Source of the DNA: Shewanella baltica
Lineage (GTDB): Bacteria > Pseudomonadota > Gammaproteobacteria > Enterobacterales > Shewanellaceae
Length of the DNA stretch: 64,000 nt
Direction: 5' to 3'
Assembly: GCF_900456975.1 (NCBI RefSeq)
Contig: NZ_UGYM01000002.1
Location: 4,278,001 to 4,342,000, forward strand
A program made the translations under genes and the position numbers. This document shows positions 62,763-64,000 of this stretch, one piece after another; the first letter of the stretch is position 1, and every line of letters begins with the position of its first letter. The notes under the pieces were generated by a model. It saw only the letters and a list, made by a program, of their open reading frames with translations. It was not told the origin of the DNA and ran no database searches.

Positions 62763-64000
62763 CTTGATTGCTCCGATAACTGGCGTGCCAGGGCGCGTTC
62801 ATCATAGTCATGACGCACACCTGCCGCCTCTTGGTAAGTTTCGTGGCCTTTGCCCGCCAGCAAGATCACATCGCCAGGTTTCGCCAATGCCACAACCTCT
62901 TTAATTGCTGCGATACGGTCAACCTGAGTCAATGCCTGCTGAGGGTGGGTTAGCCCTTGGATAATATCGGTAATAATTTGCGCGGGGTCTTCACTACGCG
63001 CATTGTCGCTCGTCACCATAATGCGGTCAGCATACTGTTCTGCAGCTTGGCCCATCAAAGGACGCTTGCCCTTATCACGGTCGCCACCACACCCAAATAC
63101 GCACCATAAATCACCGACACAATGTCGACGTAGCGCGTTTAACGCTTGTTCAATCGCATCTGGCGTATGGGCATAATCGACCACTAAGGTGATGTTATTA
63201 GCAGTTGTGAAACGCTCCATACGACCTGCAACGGGCGTTAGGTATTGCACTTGCTCGGCTAACGCTTTCATATCAAAACCTTGCAGATACAAGGCTGAGA
63301 GCGCCGCAAGTAAATTAGAAAGATTAAAGGCACCAAGTAGTGGGGAGTGAATTTGAGTTTCGCCCTCGGGCCAGACTAAGGTTGTACTGACGCCTTGATC
63401 GTCAAACTTGGCATTTTTACTATAAAAAGCCGCACCTTGATGATCTTCAATACTAAAGCCCCACATTTGCGCAGGCACAGATTTAAGTTCAGTCAACCAA
63501 GATGCGCCAACTGCGTCGTCGAGATTCAATAAACCGTGACCTAAGGTGCTGAAACGAAATAGGCTTTGCTTAGCGGCGGCATAGCTTTCCATGTCGCCGT
63601 GGTAATCGAGGTGATCCCGCGTCAGATTGGTAAACACGGCAACATCGAAGGGGACTGCATCGACGCGGCCTTGCACTAAGCCGTGGCTCGACACTTCCAT
63701 GGCGCAGACACTCGCGCCTATGGCTTCAAAGTCATGCAACTGACGCATTAGGGTAATAGCATCGGCTGTGGTATTGCCGCTATCGACGAGCTCGCCCCAG
63801 AGACCATTGCCAAGGGTGCCCATCACGGCGGCTTTGCGGCCGAGCGACGTTATCAGCTGGGCAATCAGTTGACTTGTCGAGGTTTTACCATTGGTGCCAG
63901 TAATACCAATCACCCCAAGGGATGTTGTCGCAGACTGATGCGCTAAGGGATAACGCTGGGCTGCGATGGCTGATACTTGGCGACTCAACTGGAAGAAATA
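62759..64000 (-). CDS. murE: UDP-MurNAc-dipeptide ligase MurE (5' end outside the window)
   Basis: The ligase adds the third stem residue, normally meso-diaminopimelate, to UDP-MurNAc-Ala-Glu. About 413 residues are visible; roughly 80 N-terminal residues lie beyond the right edge. The ATP loop [12 protein letters not shown], the V-D-Y-A-H-T-P-D segment, and [11 protein letters not shown] are present. The substrate-recognition motif, D-N-P-R in most Gram-negatives, reads D-N-A-R (in [10 protein letters not shown]). The frame is open to the window edge, so any start codon inside the window is false. Confidence 0.96.
   Translation of the reverse strand, partial: YFFQLSRQVSAIAAQRYPLAHQSATTSLGVIGITGTNGKTSTSQLIAQLITSLGRKAAVMGTLGNGLWGELVDSGNTTADAITLMRQLHDFEAIGASVCAMEVSSHGLVQGRVDAVPFDVAVFTNLTRDHLDYHGDMESYAAAKQSLFRFSTLGHGLLNLDDAVGASWLTELKSVPAQMWGFSIEDHQGAAFYSKNAKFDDQGVSTTLVWPEGETQIHSPLLGAFNLSNLLAALSALYLQGFDMKALAEQVQYLTPVAGRMERFTTANNITLVVDYAHTPDAIEQALNALRRHCVGDLWCVFGCGGDRDKGKRPLMGQAAEQYADRIMVTSDNARSEDPAQIITDIIQGLTHPQQALTQVDRIAAIKEVVALAKPGDVILLAGKGHETYQEAAGVRHDYDERALARQLSEQSR

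Overview
The window looks like chromosomal DNA of a Shewanella species (Gammaproteobacteria, Alteromonadales). Three things point there: the gene content and order (hslVU; ubiE-ubiJ-ubiB-tatABC-tatD-hemB; a division and cell wall cluster running into lpxC and secA), the close protein-level resemblance to known Shewanella SecA, MurD and FtsW, and an rRNA operon of enterobacterial/Shewanella layout. The genus call rests on recognition, not on a search.

Layout. 1-3.8 kb: the end of a dihydrofolate-reductase-like gene, an orphan type IV pilin-like gene, then hslVU behind a textbook sigma-32 promoter, and a DUF971 gene. 3.8-5.5 kb: an AT-rich accessory patch with one unknown membrane protein between two inverted-repeat-rich, probably dispersed elements. 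5.5-11 kb: an iron-sulfur (6-4)-type photolyase, a 26-bp tandem repeat, an SDR enzyme and a secreted M4 metalloprotease. 11.1-13.9 kb (minus): an operon of a sugar-nucleotide-reductase-like gene and a RegB/RegA (ActS/ActR)-type redox two-component pair. 14-28.8 kb: mixed housekeeping and accessory genes (PhoD-like phosphatase, RluA-family pseudouridine synthase, Lon-domain protein, patatin, TonB receptor, YhcH, Mn-pyrophosphatase, DedA, alpha/beta hydrolase, glycosyltransferase, PAP2 phosphatase). 29-40 kb (plus): rraA, a formimidoylglutamase-like gene, the ubiquinone genes ubiE-ubiJ-ubiB, the Tat translocase tatABC, an unknown periplasmic protein, tatD, a diguanylate cyclase and hemB.

40.1-46.3 kb (minus) is a complete rRNA operon: two promoters, boxA, 16S, tRNA-Ile, tRNA-Ala, 23S, 5S, tRNA-Thr and a second, identical 5S, with RNase III processing stems and a terminator. 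46.5-64 kb (minus, apart from dciA) is the dcw cluster murE-murF-mraY-murD-ftsW-murG-murC-ftsQ-ftsA-ftsZ-lpxC, followed by an M23 peptidase gene and secA. Overlapping stops and starts show that it is transcribed as one or a few units. ddlB is missing between murC and ftsQ, and that gap holds a good sigma-70 promoter overlapping a palindrome.

No CRISPR array, prophage, transposase or integrase was seen. The least explained pieces are the AT-rich patch with its two structured elements (3.9-5.4 kb), the two strong palindromes upstream of the TonB receptor (19.36-19.54 kb), and the regulatory hairpins at rluA-like and ftsQ. None amounts to a clear new defence or biosynthetic system.
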